Below, piece after piece: positions 1 through 11,608 of a stretch of DNA of 64,000 bases (position 1 is the stretch's first letter; the number at the start of each line of letters is the position of its first letter). The stretch is from Aotearoamyces nothofagi. Taxonomy: Eukaryota > Ascomycota > Leotiomycetes > Leotiales > Tympanidaceae. The position numbers were made by a program, and so were the translations under genes. The notes under the pieces were generated by a model. That model did not search any database, was not told the DNA's origin, and saw only the letters and a list, made by a program, of their open reading frames with translations. The stretch is taken from contig JADDTR010000010.1 in assembly GCA_015345905.1 (NCBI GenBank), positions 372,001 to 436,000 on the forward strand. The letters run 5' to 3'.

Positions 1-1800
1 GGCAAGATCAGGATCTCCACCTCGACACTGTAGTAGTTGTGCCAGGAGTTGATCTGCGCCATCGAGATTATTTCGGTGAAGGTCTCGTTTCAATCTAAGG
101 ATTCCTCGGAACATTAGCCAATACTGATTCGACCTCAGTGATCGTAAAGAATTTGGATCGAGAGCCTCCAATTTCTCCATTGCTTCGTCATATCGACCTT
201 TCTCTGTCATCAGGTAGGCAGCCCGGCAAGTAAACTTCAAGGTATCGTCGAAAGGTGCGCGAGATGAGTGACAGCAGAGGAACACCTCGCAGTATGACCA
301 AGCTAGATGTGTGATTCCCAGACGGCTCCATAAAGAAGACTGTAACATCATCTGAACGCCCACATTATTCATCATGTTTTTTGTAACGTTGAGCTGTGAG
401 CTACGCAGTATATTTTCGAATGCAGTAGCTACACTTTCACCGCTTGAGAGCCCCATCTTAGCTTCGGTGAGCAGCGAAGAGCTCCAAAGACTCCACATAC
501 CGGACTCCTTAGCCTTCACACGAAGGAATGCCAACCCTTCCCGCTCTACACCAAGCATGTTGGTTTTGTCGGCTTCATTAATGACATTGGGATGTGCTTT
601 GCCGAAGTGATATAGCCAGCTCAAGCTAAAGTTCAGGCATCCCATGTCCTTGTTTTCTCGTGCAGTAGACACGGTTTCTTGCATTGCTGCCACCGCTTCT
701 TGGTAGCAACCAAAATCTGCCTGGAGGACTGCTAGGTTGAGTAGAGCATACTGGTAGAAAAGCCTGTCTCTGTTTTGCATGGTGTAGTCAAAGAACCGAT
801 GAAGGTTGTCAAATGAGGTTGGATAATCTCCTATCCTCCATGCATCAAGAAAACTATTCAATTGTCAGCGGCGGGCTCAATCAGTTTGGGCTACTCGTGA
901 ACATATTCATACCTAACATAGTGAGATAAGCTTGGTATCACAATATTACTATCCAACACATCTCGAAACTGATTTTGAACAGTTTCTGGAACCCTATTCC
1001 CAAGCTCTATTTGATCAGCACAGTTTCATCTTATACAACCCAGTGGACTCACTCTGCATCTGCTCTACCTGAAACTCGAGTAATTTTTCAACATCGTCTG
1101 TGCTCACAAGTCCCTCTAGAACTTGTGGATGTACGCTGCCATATGCCACAGTTGCAAATTTTTCCAACGCGTCCTGTGACCATTCCTCGTCACCTTCATT
1201 CAGCACAACGTCAAAGCTCCACTGTCCGGCATTTGGGTTCCTCTTGTGCCACATGGGCAGTGTGACCTGGCGATATGCAATGAAGCTCTTCCAGAGTTTC
1301 GTAGCATCGTGGAACTTCAGGCGAGTGAACTCTACTTGAGCACGGCGGACAAATGTACCGAAAGGAGAGGTTCTTGAGAGCAATATCATTGACTGAGATG
1401 CAGGCGGAATGCCCATACCAGTATCTCTTTGGATATCTTCCCGCGTCTTGGCCAGAAGGTTGGATTTGCTATCAAAGAAGGCATGTAGCGCATCCAAAGA
1501 ATCGATATCCCATAGCTTTTTTAGAAAAATATCCCATAGTGACCGGCCTGGCAGCCCTGAGGCGGATGGATGTGCACTTAATAGCTTCTCGAAGTCTTTT
1601 ATTGAGATGATGAAACTGCGACTGTCACCTAGTCCGGCACCAGCGGTATTGCTATGTGGCTTCGCTAGACTGTAAGGGAGGAGATGAGAGATGACAAAGG
1701 AAAGGATAGGGATGGTCGAGTCAGTTGGGACTACAGAATCCGTGTAAAGCTCGATTAAAGCTAAAAGCCCTATCTTGGCGGGGGTCAGATATCTTGCCAT
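1..1800 (-). CDS. APC5: Anaphase-promoting complex subunit 5 (partial, C-terminus outside window)
   Basis: Apc5 is a TPR-containing scaffold subunit of the APC/C ubiquitin ligase, which drives metaphase-anaphase transition in the nucleus. Reading on the minus strand, the exons I can join are 1053-1800, 913-1006 and 1-853, with GTGAGT and GTATGA donors and introns of 46 and 59 bp. About 565 residues lie in the window and the frame is still open at base 1, so the C-terminus is missing. The start ATG at 1800 opens with MARYLTPAKIGLLALIELY, the typical Apc5 N-terminus. The third exon has helical repeats (DAWRIGDYPTSFDNLHRFFDY, then LLNLAVLQADFGCYQEAV) matching the Apc5 TPR domain. It runs in the same direction as the next gene, with 436 bp between. 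Function is assigned by family resemblance. Confidence 0.88.
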
Positions 1801-2236
1801 GATTGTGTATTGAACGTTGAACCGCCATCAATCGAGAAAAGCAGCATTGATATGGCCAGTATGTCCAGCTGAATGCTAATACTACATCCAAAATCCGATT
1901 TCGTGATCCGCGCATCTGGAGACGCGATTCTTGGAAGGAGCGCGAAGCGCGCTTGTGTTTGCTCGTTATGCAAAGCTGTAATCATCTACCAGATATGCTC
2001 ACAGCGTCTCTACAGAGAGCCTATTTGTTATCAATTCTTGTAAATCCGATTTAGGATTGAGTTAGCATATCTTAGTAAATTGATGGCTCTGCGCCTACTA
2101 AAGCTCTCTATCACACCTATGTATTTTCACATTGAGTGAAAATATTGAGCAGTTCAGTTCAGTGTGTTAGGCGAATTTTAATAGCAAGCACTACCTGGTT
2201 ACTAATGAGAGGCTTTGAATCATAGTTTCAAATTTT
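1801..2236. other. Intergenic spacer, APC5 promoter side
   Basis: This 436-bp spacer lies between the APC5 start and the stop of the CIA30 gene, both minus strand. It should hold the APC5 promoter and 5' UTR and the CIA30 terminator. I see no ORF, repeat or RNA gene in it. Confidence 0.5.
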
Positions 2237-3118
2237 CTATACAGTCTGTTTCTCAGCCTTGTAATCATTCCATCTGATCTTTTCCCCGTCCTTGCTCTTC
2301 AATTGGCCCTCTTCTAGCCTATCATCTTCTATGACATCCTGCTCGCTCAGCCTATTTGTAGCCCATATTCGGTCAATGCAAAGATCAAAACTCCCTGGTA
2401 CACGATCAATCAATCCCACGCCCACTGTCCTGACCTTTTGTCTCAGAAGCTCTGTTTGAGGTTCTACAACCATACCATGATTCGTCCGCACAAATTCATT
2501 CCACTTAATCAGTACTGTCTCCCACTCCCCGGGCCTCCTTGCATACAATCTATGCTGATGAAGGTCTGTCGGTACTATGGATTCAGTCTGCACATTAACA
2601 AAGTATTTACGCCCATCCGATTTTATGCGTAGGGCTAGGTATGCATATGGATCAATATCCCAGAGACTCTTTCCAAAAATTGTTGATGGCCGGTCAAGCG
2701 TCCTCCATGCAGCGTAGCCGGTCCGTTGTATTTGGGGTTTGTTGACGGGAAGCTCGATTGAAATATTACCGTGAAATCGAGCATGCCCCTTCGGATTCCC
2801 CAATGGCGATCGTTTTGTAGTTGTGGCTAGTGGAACCCAGTCGAGGGACGCTCGAGAGAAGCCTCCCATGTCCGCATCAGACATGACCTTACATGTTTTG
2901 ATTGACTCGGGGTCGTGGAAGGCTGCGAGTATATAGGGCGCAGTCGGAATTTTGGTACCTTCAGCTTTGAGAGCTACAATGATGAGTATTAGTCCAAGCC
3001 GCGACACTTGCAATCCTTCCGGTTGCACTGGAGCCGACTTACCTATTCTCGACAGTCTCCGGAATTCGTCAAGACTTCGGCCAAAAAACCCCCGGGCCAA
3101 GCTAGGCGTCACTCTCAT
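2237..3118 (-). CDS. Complex I intermediate-associated protein 30 (CIA30) family protein
   Basis: CIA30 (NDUFAF1 in animals) is a mitochondrial chaperone that helps assemble the membrane arm of NADH:ubiquinone oxidoreductase. Exons are 3043-3118 and 2237-2973, giving about 270 residues. The galactose-binding-like CIA30 fold fills most of the protein: SDADMGGFSRASLDW near the N-terminus, then GYAAWRTLDRPSTIFGKSLW, and the conserved tail VGVGLIDRVPGSFDLCIDRI. The 69-bp intron (GTAAGT donor, TTGTAG acceptor) has no stop and is a multiple of three, so an unspliced reading gives 293 residues. The spliced form is preferred because the insert (SAPVQPEGLQVSRLG...) does not look like family sequence. 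No clear mitochondrial presequence is evident, so a cytosolic or nuclear paralogue cannot be excluded. Confidence 0.82.
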   Translation of the reverse strand: MRVTPSLARGFFGRSLDEFRRLSRIGKSAPVQPEGLQVSRLGLILIIVALKAEGTKIPTAPYILAAFHDPESIKTCKVMSDADMGGFSRASLDWVPLATTTKRSPLGNPKGHARFHGNISIELPVNKPQIQRTGYAAWRTLDRPSTIFGKSLWDIDPYAYLALRIKSDGRKYFVNVQTESIVPTDLHQHRLYARRPGEWETVLIKWNEFVRTNHGMVVEPQTELLRQKVRTVGVGLIDRVPGSFDLCIDRIWATNRLSEQDVIEDDRLEEGQLKSKDGEKIRWNDYKAEKQTV

Positions 3119-4843
3119 GTTGAGGTATTTAACAGGAATTCTCTACTTGAAAGCCCTCAGTGATACATATATAAAATAGGCATCGTTGTTGGAGGCAGAC
3201 TCCAGAATTCCGACCTAGGTAGATGTGCTGGGCAATCAATGGTGCACGGTTATGTAACTGGCATTGACAGACTTTCGGGACGAGCCGCCGTACGCCGACT
3301 GCGAAATAGAGGCGCTATCACTAATTGGCTAGGCGACTACAACGACAAGTCTACAACAAATTGACAATCTTTGGGATGCCAATGCACTGTGTAAGTAGTA
3401 GGCCTAGTACACGAGTTATTTTCTTTGCATCAGCCTAATTCTCTTTTACGTTTCCAGCTTAGCAGGTACTCCAAGAATAGATGATTCTAGTGGTTATCTG
3501 TGTTGGTTTGCTCCTCAATAATTCATGTTCTCGTGTAATGCAAGTTGCGCAGCAGCCAGGACCATGAACACCTACTTGTTTGATATCGCTAGTATTTGTT
3601 GGACATGGCTCGATTGAAAGTCCTTTGAAAGCTCTCTGCGTATACACTCTGGCAGGCTATCATGCCCGGGCTCAGCACCCGGTACGGCGCACTGAGGAAG
3701 CAAAGATGAGCGCTGGAAAGTGGGAGCTTCTGGATGCTGGAAGGGGCTGGAAGGGAGCATAGGGCAATGGGAGACGATGGCAGTGGCCTTAGAAGGAAGG
3801 ACGTTGGAATAGACTACAGACTTCCGAAACCGCCATCATGTAATAGCACACGCACGGCTGGAAACGACTGGAGACAACTGGAGACACATGATCTGGTCCC
3901 CCGCCCAATGTCCAACTATGCCGGAACAAGAACAACCCACATGGGCCGCAAGGCACAGAGGCTTGATAAGGTGACTGGGCTGGACGCTGACTGGGTCTTT
4001 ATGGTCAGGTCTGCTGTGCGATTGTGAAGGAAGGAAGGAAGGAAGGAAGACAACTTCGACTTTGGCTCCTTCCTCGCTCGCTCAACTGGTTGTTCGTGCT
4101 CTCGTGATGCCCATCATTCCAACAGTTACAGCGCCACGGCTAGGATCACGTAAGGTGCCTGCCCGAAGGGACTGAAGGGCCAGTACCCTACCAACCCACC
4201 TGCCTACCTTGAGGTACCTGCCTAGGCAAGGCAAGGTCTCTACCTAACGGAGGTACCCAACGTAATCCCACCTGACCCCACATGATGCCATCTGCTCCCT
4301 CTCAAGTGCGCCGTCCATCGCCTCCTCCCGTACACCATCGAGACCCCGTCGGAGCCTGTGGCTGCCCCGGCTGCCGCATCCAGTTTGACAGGGAAATGAG
4401 AATCAATATTCCCCTCCCTAATCTGGCGTCGAGTCTGGTTGAAGCAGTATTCCCACTCCCAATCAGGTATCGTGTCTTCTGAAACCGGCAATCCCCCCAA
4501 TGCTTCCCATGGCTTTCATTGCCCCTTCGAGACTCGTCGATCCAAGCCTCACTTCTATAAGTATATCGCCCCCAAGCCCCTCCATCCCAAACTCTTCTTC
4601 CTTCTTACCACATATTCAAGATCAAGCACGCCAAAACCAATTCGACCTGCAAGCTTCATCTCCCAAAGAACAAGCAAAGCATACCTCCCTCACCTCCCTC
4701 AAGCACCCAGACATCACTCAAGCATCACAGCTGAGTAGCTCCACCCTCTTCACTGACATCTTCCCTTTCCACTTCCGATCCACCATCACTCCAACCTTCC
4801 TACTCTTTTACCACCTGTACCATATCCCACAGCCTCGGTAACC
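3119..4843. other. Divergent intergenic region upstream of CIA30 and the RRM gene
   Basis: This 1.7-kb region separates the divergent CIA30 and three-RRM genes. It holds an AAGG microsatellite at 4026-4049, a short GACTGGAGACAACTGGAGAC duplication near 3866, and a patch rich in CCTACC/AGGTACC words at 4150-4260. From about 4480 to 4840 the sequence is strongly pyrimidine-rich (many CCTCC, TTCC and CATC runs), as expected for the long 5' UTR of a filamentous fungal gene. Short ORFs here show no family resemblance. Confidence 0.45.
4026..4049. repeat. AAGG tetranucleotide microsatellite
   Basis: Six copies of an AAGG-type tetranucleotide run without interruption. It lies upstream of the three-RRM gene and is probably length-variable between strains. 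Confidence 0.9.
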
Positions 4844-7564
4844 ATGTCCCAAACCACTCCATTCAAGGGTGAAAGTAGTGCCATGTTTTCCTCGATGGAA
4901 CAGCTCGTCAACCACCAGTACGCTGATTCAAAGGAATACCTTCATGATGATACCTCCAGTCAGGCATCAGACATCATGACCTCCAATGCCAGCACGGATG
5001 GCGGCGATAACGAGGGTAAGCTTTCCTATGACAGTGCTCCTTCTTTCAGTCAGCATCTTCTCATTCCTTCGACCTTCATCAATTTATCATCTGCCTAAAA
5101 TCTCGTGTTATGATACGTTCTCCATCTTCCTATGTTCCCATATCATTATTGCTTCTTTCCTTTTCCTTCTAATCGTTCTCATCGTTGTTCTATCACCGCT
5201 TTAGATCCACTACCTCATATTCCGTAGCTGTCTTCTTGTGCCTTGCTTTGGGCTTATTTGGCACTGCCGCTAATGTTTAGTCCTTATATTCGGAACCATT
5301 CTCATTCCTTTTTGTAGAGATGTGGTCTGCCAACTCATTCTCACCTCATCGCACCGTGATTCTTTCTATCCATGTACTAAGCCAATAATTCCACTGTGTT
5401 TTTCGTTTATTAGTCGTCGATTTTGTCCTCTAAAATTCTTGCTAACACAGCTCTCAGGTGTTCGGCTTGCCGCTGAGGACTTGGATCGTTTGGGTTTTCA
5501 TGATGTAAATGAGGCCCCCTATCGCTCTCCCCAGTAAGTGTTCCTGAAAAAGTATCCGACATATGGCTAACTTTTCTTCCAGTCATCGTGACCGGAATTC
5601 GTTTGTTCAAACCAGCGAAGTTGAAGACCCTTTCAATTCAACCCCTCGCAAGCTAATCGAGCTATCCCCCGGAAATGGAAGAGAGCGTCGTCCTGTAGAC
5701 CGTACAAGCGCCAAGCATTCTCCTCACAACACTCCCACCGGCAATCATCATCCATCAAGGGTGTCCGATAACTGGCGGTCTGGCAGTAGTGGTAGCAGCA
5801 ATAGTGCTACCTCTCCAACATACAGTAAAACCTCTAGACCTAAGTCATCCCGTGAATGGGAACGCGAAGGTGCAGCCCAGATTTCGTCACCTATCACGGC
5901 TGCCAATGCTCAGGGCCGGTACTTACCCAGTGACTGTGTATTCGTTGCCAAGTAAGTCTTGTCACATCCATGATGTTATCTCTCGCTAACGATCGAAATA
6001 GTCTCTCTCAGAATCAGGATGAGGAAGAACTAGAATATGCCGTAACGAAGATATTCAGAGAGTTTGGTATTGTCTTTGTCAAGATCCGTCGTGATGGCAA
6101 AAATATGCCATTCGCATTTTGTCAGTATACTGTGAGTCCATCAATCACTAAATCTTAATCAATCCAGTACTGATATGGTATCGCAGAACGAGACCGACGC
6201 ACACCGTGCTGTCATGGAGGGAAAGGGCCGTATGATTCATGGTAGACCTTGCCGTACAGAAAAGGCTAAAGCCCACCGTGAGACTTTAATATACCATCCA
6301 TGACATTAGCTAAGGGTTTGATAGGAACATATCTCTTTTCACGTCGCCTTGGCAATGATGTCACCCCTGAGGAGGCTCGTGAGATTCTCTCTGAATATGG
6401 TACTATCGAGCGTGTCTGGTCGCCGTCAGACACAGAGATTACCGTTTATGATATCGCTCGTGGTTCGTTCGTCACATTTCAGTACTATGAAGCTGGCCGT
6501 GAAGCTTTGATTGTGAGTTCATGCCCATTCCTCTCATCCATCCTCACGGAGAAACCCCTGCTGATCGAGGTTCAAAGGCATTCCGTGATCACCAACAGTA
6601 CAACCTTGAGCAAATGCAATTTCCACTCATCTCACCTCGTCAGAGCAATCGATTCCGTGCTACACCAACAGGTGGTCGGGTTGCCAAGGAGTATATTGAT
6701 AGACACGATGTTGATAGGCGATCGATCTTTGTTGGAAACCTTCCACAGGATGCCACTGAGGAGAACGTTAAGGACCTGTTCACCCACTATGGCCATATTC
6801 GGCACATCGACTTTCATCGTCGTTCTTCAGTTAAGCAAGGTAACTTGTTCCATTTTGATTCGGGAGCTTTGCTAACTTAGCACAGGATATGAGCTGAATG
6901 TGTTTTCATTTGTCGAGTTCGAGGACCATCTTTGTGCAATGCGTGCGGTAGACTCAAAGGTATGTCTTGTACTTACCTTTCAAGGGTTCATCTCTAACTC
7001 TTGCAGCATGGGTCTACATTCTGTGGGGAGCGTCTGAACGTTGCGCATAAGAACTCAGACAACCACCGAGAGGAGCGTTCCCGACGTCGATCAACTGAAT
7101 ATGCTCGCCCCCCGCTTGCCTATAGATCTCCTCCTCACTTGAACGAAGTCTCCATGTCACCACAGGTATTCAGCACTCCGTACAGTTACGGCTATCCTCC
7201 CACTCCCGTCTACTCTTCTGGGGGTTTTCCAGGCTATCACCCAGGTCCTCATTACCCCCCTCCTACCTATTATGCCGCCGCGTACTCGCCATCCCACTGG
7301 TCTGGAAGCCCGGGCTATCCTCCTCAGACCATTGGATCCGACACCGCCGGCATGCCCTCGCCATATTGGCCAGGGCATCCATCACCTGCTCATGCCGAGT
7401 GGTGGGCTGCTCAATACTCGCCGTCGCCTGCATCGTACTATCCAGGATCTTATGCTCAAACTCACATAGCTGATGGTGCTTCTGGGGACCGTGTCGGCAC
7501 ACCCACACCGGCCGCACATGCAGAAGATCACATCACCGCTGAGCCTTCATCTGATCTCCACTGA
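4844..7564 (+). CDS. Three-RRM RNA-binding protein with Pro/Tyr-rich tail
   Basis: This is an RNA-binding protein of about 639 residues in nine exons: 4844-5015, 5458-5533, 5583-5951, 6002-6131, 6187-6277, 6325-6512, 6578-6839, 6886-6959 and 7007-7564. Every junction fits GT-AG and restores frame. The N-terminus (about 1-200) is Ser/Pro-rich and disordered. RRM-like units follow: SDCVFVANLSQNQDEEELEY with MPFAFCQYT; then TYLFSRRLGNDVTPEEAREI; then a clear RRM with RSIFVGNLPQDATEENVKDL (RNP2) and ELNVFSFVEFEDH (RNP1 region). The C-terminal exon is rich in Pro, Tyr, Ser and Gly (YPPTPVYSSGG and similar), suggesting condensate or protein-binding behaviour. Intron 1 is 442 bp, far longer than the others. 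The layout resembles fungal Mei2/Nab-type RRM proteins, but I cannot name an orthologue. Confidence 0.85.
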
Positions 7565-8394
7565 GCATCTGCAGTCGCTGATGAGCAATATTTTCTCAAT
7601 TATCGACAGATTCAAACGGCACTGGACTTACAATCGGCCTGTGAGAAACATGTTCTCTGTTGATATTCAGAATGTGCTCCATAATTTGTCCTTATATCGA
7701 GCGACAGTCGAAAGCCAACTATCTTCCATGCGTTTCGGCTTTTGGCTATCGGTTAATTATGTCACTATAAATTCATCAGCGCTCATCAGCATCGATCGAT
7801 GTGACCTTGATTCCCTACCTCTTAGGTCGGACGTCAACATCATTTCGAAAGATGGGTCTTCCTCGCAGTTGAATTTGCCTTGATGAATTTTCCGATGTTT
7901 CACTTGATAATCGCCACTACACAAGTATAGTGTTTGCTGTCAATTGCTTTATTTTCGATTCTCCTTCTAATCGTAGGGCTTCTAGCCTTTCTTTCAGATT
8001 TAATATCCAAGCTCCTATTGATCTGCTCTACATACCAAGACGGACATAGAATATGGTCTTTACTGATCTTATTGAGTTTCTCTCCATGTATATTATTTCA
8101 TTGTATACTAGCTTTAAAAAATACATTTCTGATACAAACTTTGCAAAGTCCGTGTGTGACGGTCGATTAGCTATTTACATAAAGCATGATAAGTATACCC
8201 CATAGTGATCACATTAGCCGCCCACGAATAGTAGACTTTTAAGTTGCAGAGATTGATGAGTCGTTTGAGATGCGGGATTGTGTAATTGGAGATTGCTCTT
8301 CACTTAAGTATCCGTACAGTCTATTAATATACATCTCTGCTCCACTTGACTCCTCCCAAATGCAGATATAGTACAATGTGATATATACTGTTGT
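7565..8394. other. Convergent 3' intergenic region
   Basis: This 830-bp spacer lies between two convergent genes. It is AT-rich and T-rich and presumably holds both 3' UTRs and poly(A) sites. Small ORFs at 7473-7883 and 7934-8170 overlap or follow the RRM stop and have no recognisable family. Confidence 0.45.
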
Positions 8395-9283
8395 CTAGCC
8401 GGATGTAGCTCTTTGGGACTCCTCAAGCTTTTCTACTGTGGTCTCTTCGGTGGTTCCCCAAACTATCCACTCTTCTTCCTTCCCCTGAAAGAGCTTCTTC
8501 TGCATAACGACATATTCTTGCACATCTTTTTCCTTTCCACTTCCGGGCACTACTGTCCCATCTGGTTTATACCTCGTCAAACTTTGCCGCGAGCGTATCC
8601 TCACCACAGCTTGTCTTATCCCAGCACCTTCCATCATCAAGGACGCCGCCCGATTCGACATAACCCTAGGCCGCCCATTATACTTCACCAATTCCCACTT
8701 CACCTTCTCTCTTCCCCGAGCATGTATCCGCGCCGAGAAACTATCGAATAACCCGTCTGCACAAATCTTCTTTAACGTCTTCTTATCACCTTCTGCGAAT
8801 GCACTGTACATTTCGCGGTGCAGAGCGACGGCTGTCGGTGCTGTCTGGCGAAGTCGAATCTGCACGCTCTTCCTATTCATCCATCTATAAATACCTATAA
8901 CCAAAAGATCCTGGGCTTTCCGCTTCACGCGCGCCCATTGGAACTTCGCTGTTTTGCCAGGCTCTTTAAAAATAGATGGTCGATTTGGGGCTGAAGGAGC
9001 AATGAATGTGTCTATGTCAATGCTGTCAGGGAATTGGTCTGGTCTCAACAGAGTAATTCCTACCTGGAAGAAGGCCAAGGTCTGATGCCATCTGATTCAT
9101 CTCTTTGGCTGCTATCCGTACGCTCTTCTCAGCAAGTGGTCGAGGTTGTTGGGCCTGGGGTGGGCGTCGGCCTCCATCGAACGCGCATCTAGGGAATATT
9201 TGACTGAAAGCACGCTGCTGGATTTGTCCGGAGAACCGACAACCGATGGCGGACAGGAATGGCTGTCGCAAATATTGCACCAT
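8395..9283 (-). CDS. Mitochondrial Tim44-like protein (Mba1/mL45 family)
   Basis: Proteins of this family sit at the inner membrane and link the mitoribosome exit tunnel to membrane insertion of newly made respiratory subunits. Exons are 9064-9283 and 8395-9011, joined by a 52-bp intron that restores MASDLGLLP-DTFIAPSAP; the product is about 278 residues. The start chosen is the ATG at 9283 (MVQYLRQPFLSAIGCRF), the first in frame; it opens a basic, hydroxylated mitochondrial presequence. The Tim44-like domain covers most of the rest: RWMNRKSVQIRLRQTAPTAV, ALHREMYSAFAEGDKKTLKK and a C-terminal beta-rich part with VVRIRSRQSLTRY and EWIVWGTTEETT. It is convergent with the RRM gene and divergent from EOS1. 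Whether it is better called mL45 or Mba1 cannot be settled here. Confidence 0.8.
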
Positions 9284-9780
9284 GGTGGAGGAAGAATTAA
9301 TCACAGCAAACAGCTACAGCTAAAACTTGCTGTGTATGCGTCTGCGTACTTGTACTGTGCCGTATCGGACCAGACCGTACGTATTATATAAACTTTTTGG
9401 AGAGCTTCGGCAGTTTGATACCAGAAGATGCCATAAGATTAGAATCACGTGTAGATTAGAAACTCAGCACAGCCAATACTCGCCGCCAAAACCTTAGACT
9501 GTGCTGAGAAGCTGTCGGATTTATTCATGTATATTTTATATTATTGCACTCAGAACGTTCGGTCGAAGTAATTTATGCTTAGAATCAAGGTATTGTCCAG
9601 CGACTCGTAGCTCCTCAGTAGGCAAGCGCCTAGAAATCCGGGGTAAGGTCGCTAAGGTTCCAAGCAGAGTGCATCACTGCTAATACGCGGCCATCATTTA
9701 GGAGCTGGTATCCTCAAACCCCTCTTTTACTCACGCACACCTCTTTCTTTCTACAACCTCCTCTTACTACCTTACCACGA

Positions 9781-10959
9781 ATGCGGTGCGGCAGCATATG
9801 CCGTAGCCCATCTCCTTCTGGCTTCACTCCGTCCTGCATCCTCTGCACGCGCCCGTACACTACCTCCTCACTCTTCCCCATCCGCCTTCAAAGCGACATC
9901 TACCATATTCCCAGATACCCAGATTCGCTCGCCATCACCTCCAACGCTGACTAGGAGAAATTCTGTCTTACACCCTCGTGTAGCTGTGCTTCTCGGCGTC
10001 AGTAGCCGCTGGCATGCCCCACTCTTGCTCTGCCGTGGCATTAGCACTGTTCCAGCAGTATGGTGGGGTTTGCGGTGTGCCCTGACGTTTCTCGGCGAGT
10101 TGTTGAGAGCGGCTGAGGCCGACGGGAAGCCATGGAGTATCGAGAAGAGGTTCAGGATCACAGAGGTCTTTCTGTCGATTTTATGGGTATGTGACACATT
10201 ATTTATTCTGTTAATGAACATATACGGGTCAGCGGAAATGATGGAGTAACTGCATGAGGAGTTTGAGGAACGAGTTGTGGTGATAAATAGAATCGTAGAA
10301 TGCTGACCATTTTTCAAACAGTGCGGTGCATCCGCCTACTTATCCTTTTTCTTTACGGACTGTCTCATGTCACGCTGGTACGTTCTACCCTTTTTTATAG
10401 CACCACAACCACTCAATGGTTAGAAATAGACTAACACGATCGCAGGCTGTTATATTACACTCCACAAGGTATATTGACATGCCTCTTTTGTCTGTTAATT
10501 TGCTGAAGATTTTGTAGCGACTCTCGTACGCCTTCTCACTGTCAATTCTGTAAATGCTTATATAACATCGTGGGTACTCTGGCTTTCAGGAGGCTCCGAG
10601 GACCCAAGACTCTTACTCCCAGCATGGATAAGCATAGCCAGTGTACGTAGTGATCTTTCATTATTGTTTGGTATCTGATTTGCGTACTTGACAAATAAGC
10701 CCACTAACATACTATGAAGACTCTAACGTGCTGCTATCATCTTATGCAACGCAATATCAACATACGCAAGGAGACGACAGCATCGATCAGCGTATTTTCT
10801 ATAGCTAGTTTCATCAGTATGGTTTCGTTACTTTTGCAGCTCCATCTTTCTCGAGCAAACGATCCGCCTGTACCACTATTTCTATTAGCAAAGCGAGTTT
10901 GGATGTTCGTTTGGAAGGTAGTCATGACTGGAATAGGCCCAGTAGGAACGGATTTATAA
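9781..10959 (+). CDS. EOS1: EOS1-family N-glycosylation/ER membrane protein, 5' end unresolved
   Basis: Eos1 is an ER membrane protein needed for normal N-glycosylation and oxidative-stress tolerance in yeast. The conserved exons are: one ending at 10186, then 10322-10377, 10446-10468, 10518-10642 and 10720-10959. They spell the family signature VLLGVSSRWHAPLLLCRG, TVPAVWWGLRCALTFLGELL, SAYLSFFFTDCLMSRWLLYY, RLLTVNSVNAYITSWVLWL and NIRKETTASISVFSIASF, with about four membrane segments. The 5' end is uncertain. The EOS1 frame is open back to 9656 but contains no ATG before the conserved core. The ATG at 9781 is in another frame and would need a short intron, for example GTACAC near 9854 to CTAG at 9954. 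Codon 9781 is therefore a provisional start. Confidence 0.78.
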
Positions 10960-11608
10960 GTCGTATTACTGTACATTCTAGGTCAAGATCATCAAGATCG
11001 CGCCTTGGTATGTACCCCGAGTGCACGTCATTTAAATATTGGCTCCGGGGAGTATCCAGACAGCTTTCGGTCATTGACGGGAGGATACGTGCCACTACTG
11101 ACATCACACTTTGGCATCTTTCAATGTATTAAATCCAATGAACGGCACTCTGGTGACTGATGAATGTAACTGGGGTAGGCAAAAGTGACGGGACACTCGA
11201 GGATTACTAAAAGACACTTTCCATCAAAACCAAGTCACGTTCACTGCCATCAAATATGCATCAATTATCACAGTATTGCAGCCATATAAGTATCTACGGT
11301 CATATTGTCAATTGCCAGAACAGTATTGAGCCCACTGAGCTGCGTTCCCTGATGATGTGTCTGTCTGTAAAGCAAATAAGTAATCCCTGCCATTGTAAAA
11401 TCCGAGCCATTCATCCTGGCCATGCCATGCCATCCTTGCCTTCTATTAAGAATGCGGGTATTACCATCCAACGCCCCATATCGAATCGTGAACGATTGAC
11501 CTAGCCGTCGTAGAGGTGAGGCAAGAAGCGGAAAAAAGTGAGTTGTCTAGTCGTACTTCTATCGAAGAGTCCTCGTAAAGACGGCTGATGGGGCGGGACT
11601 TGATGGGC
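10960..11608. other. Convergent 3' intergenic region between EOS1 and eIF1
   Basis: This 650-bp spacer separates the stop codons of two convergent genes. Small ORFs on both strands (11256-11504, 11268-11471) have no family resemblance. No RNA gene is visible. Confidence 0.45.

Noticed and set aside
9868-10317. 149-codon minus-strand ORF
   Set aside because: It overlaps the EOS1 exons on the other strand, where the conserved membrane-protein signature is clear.
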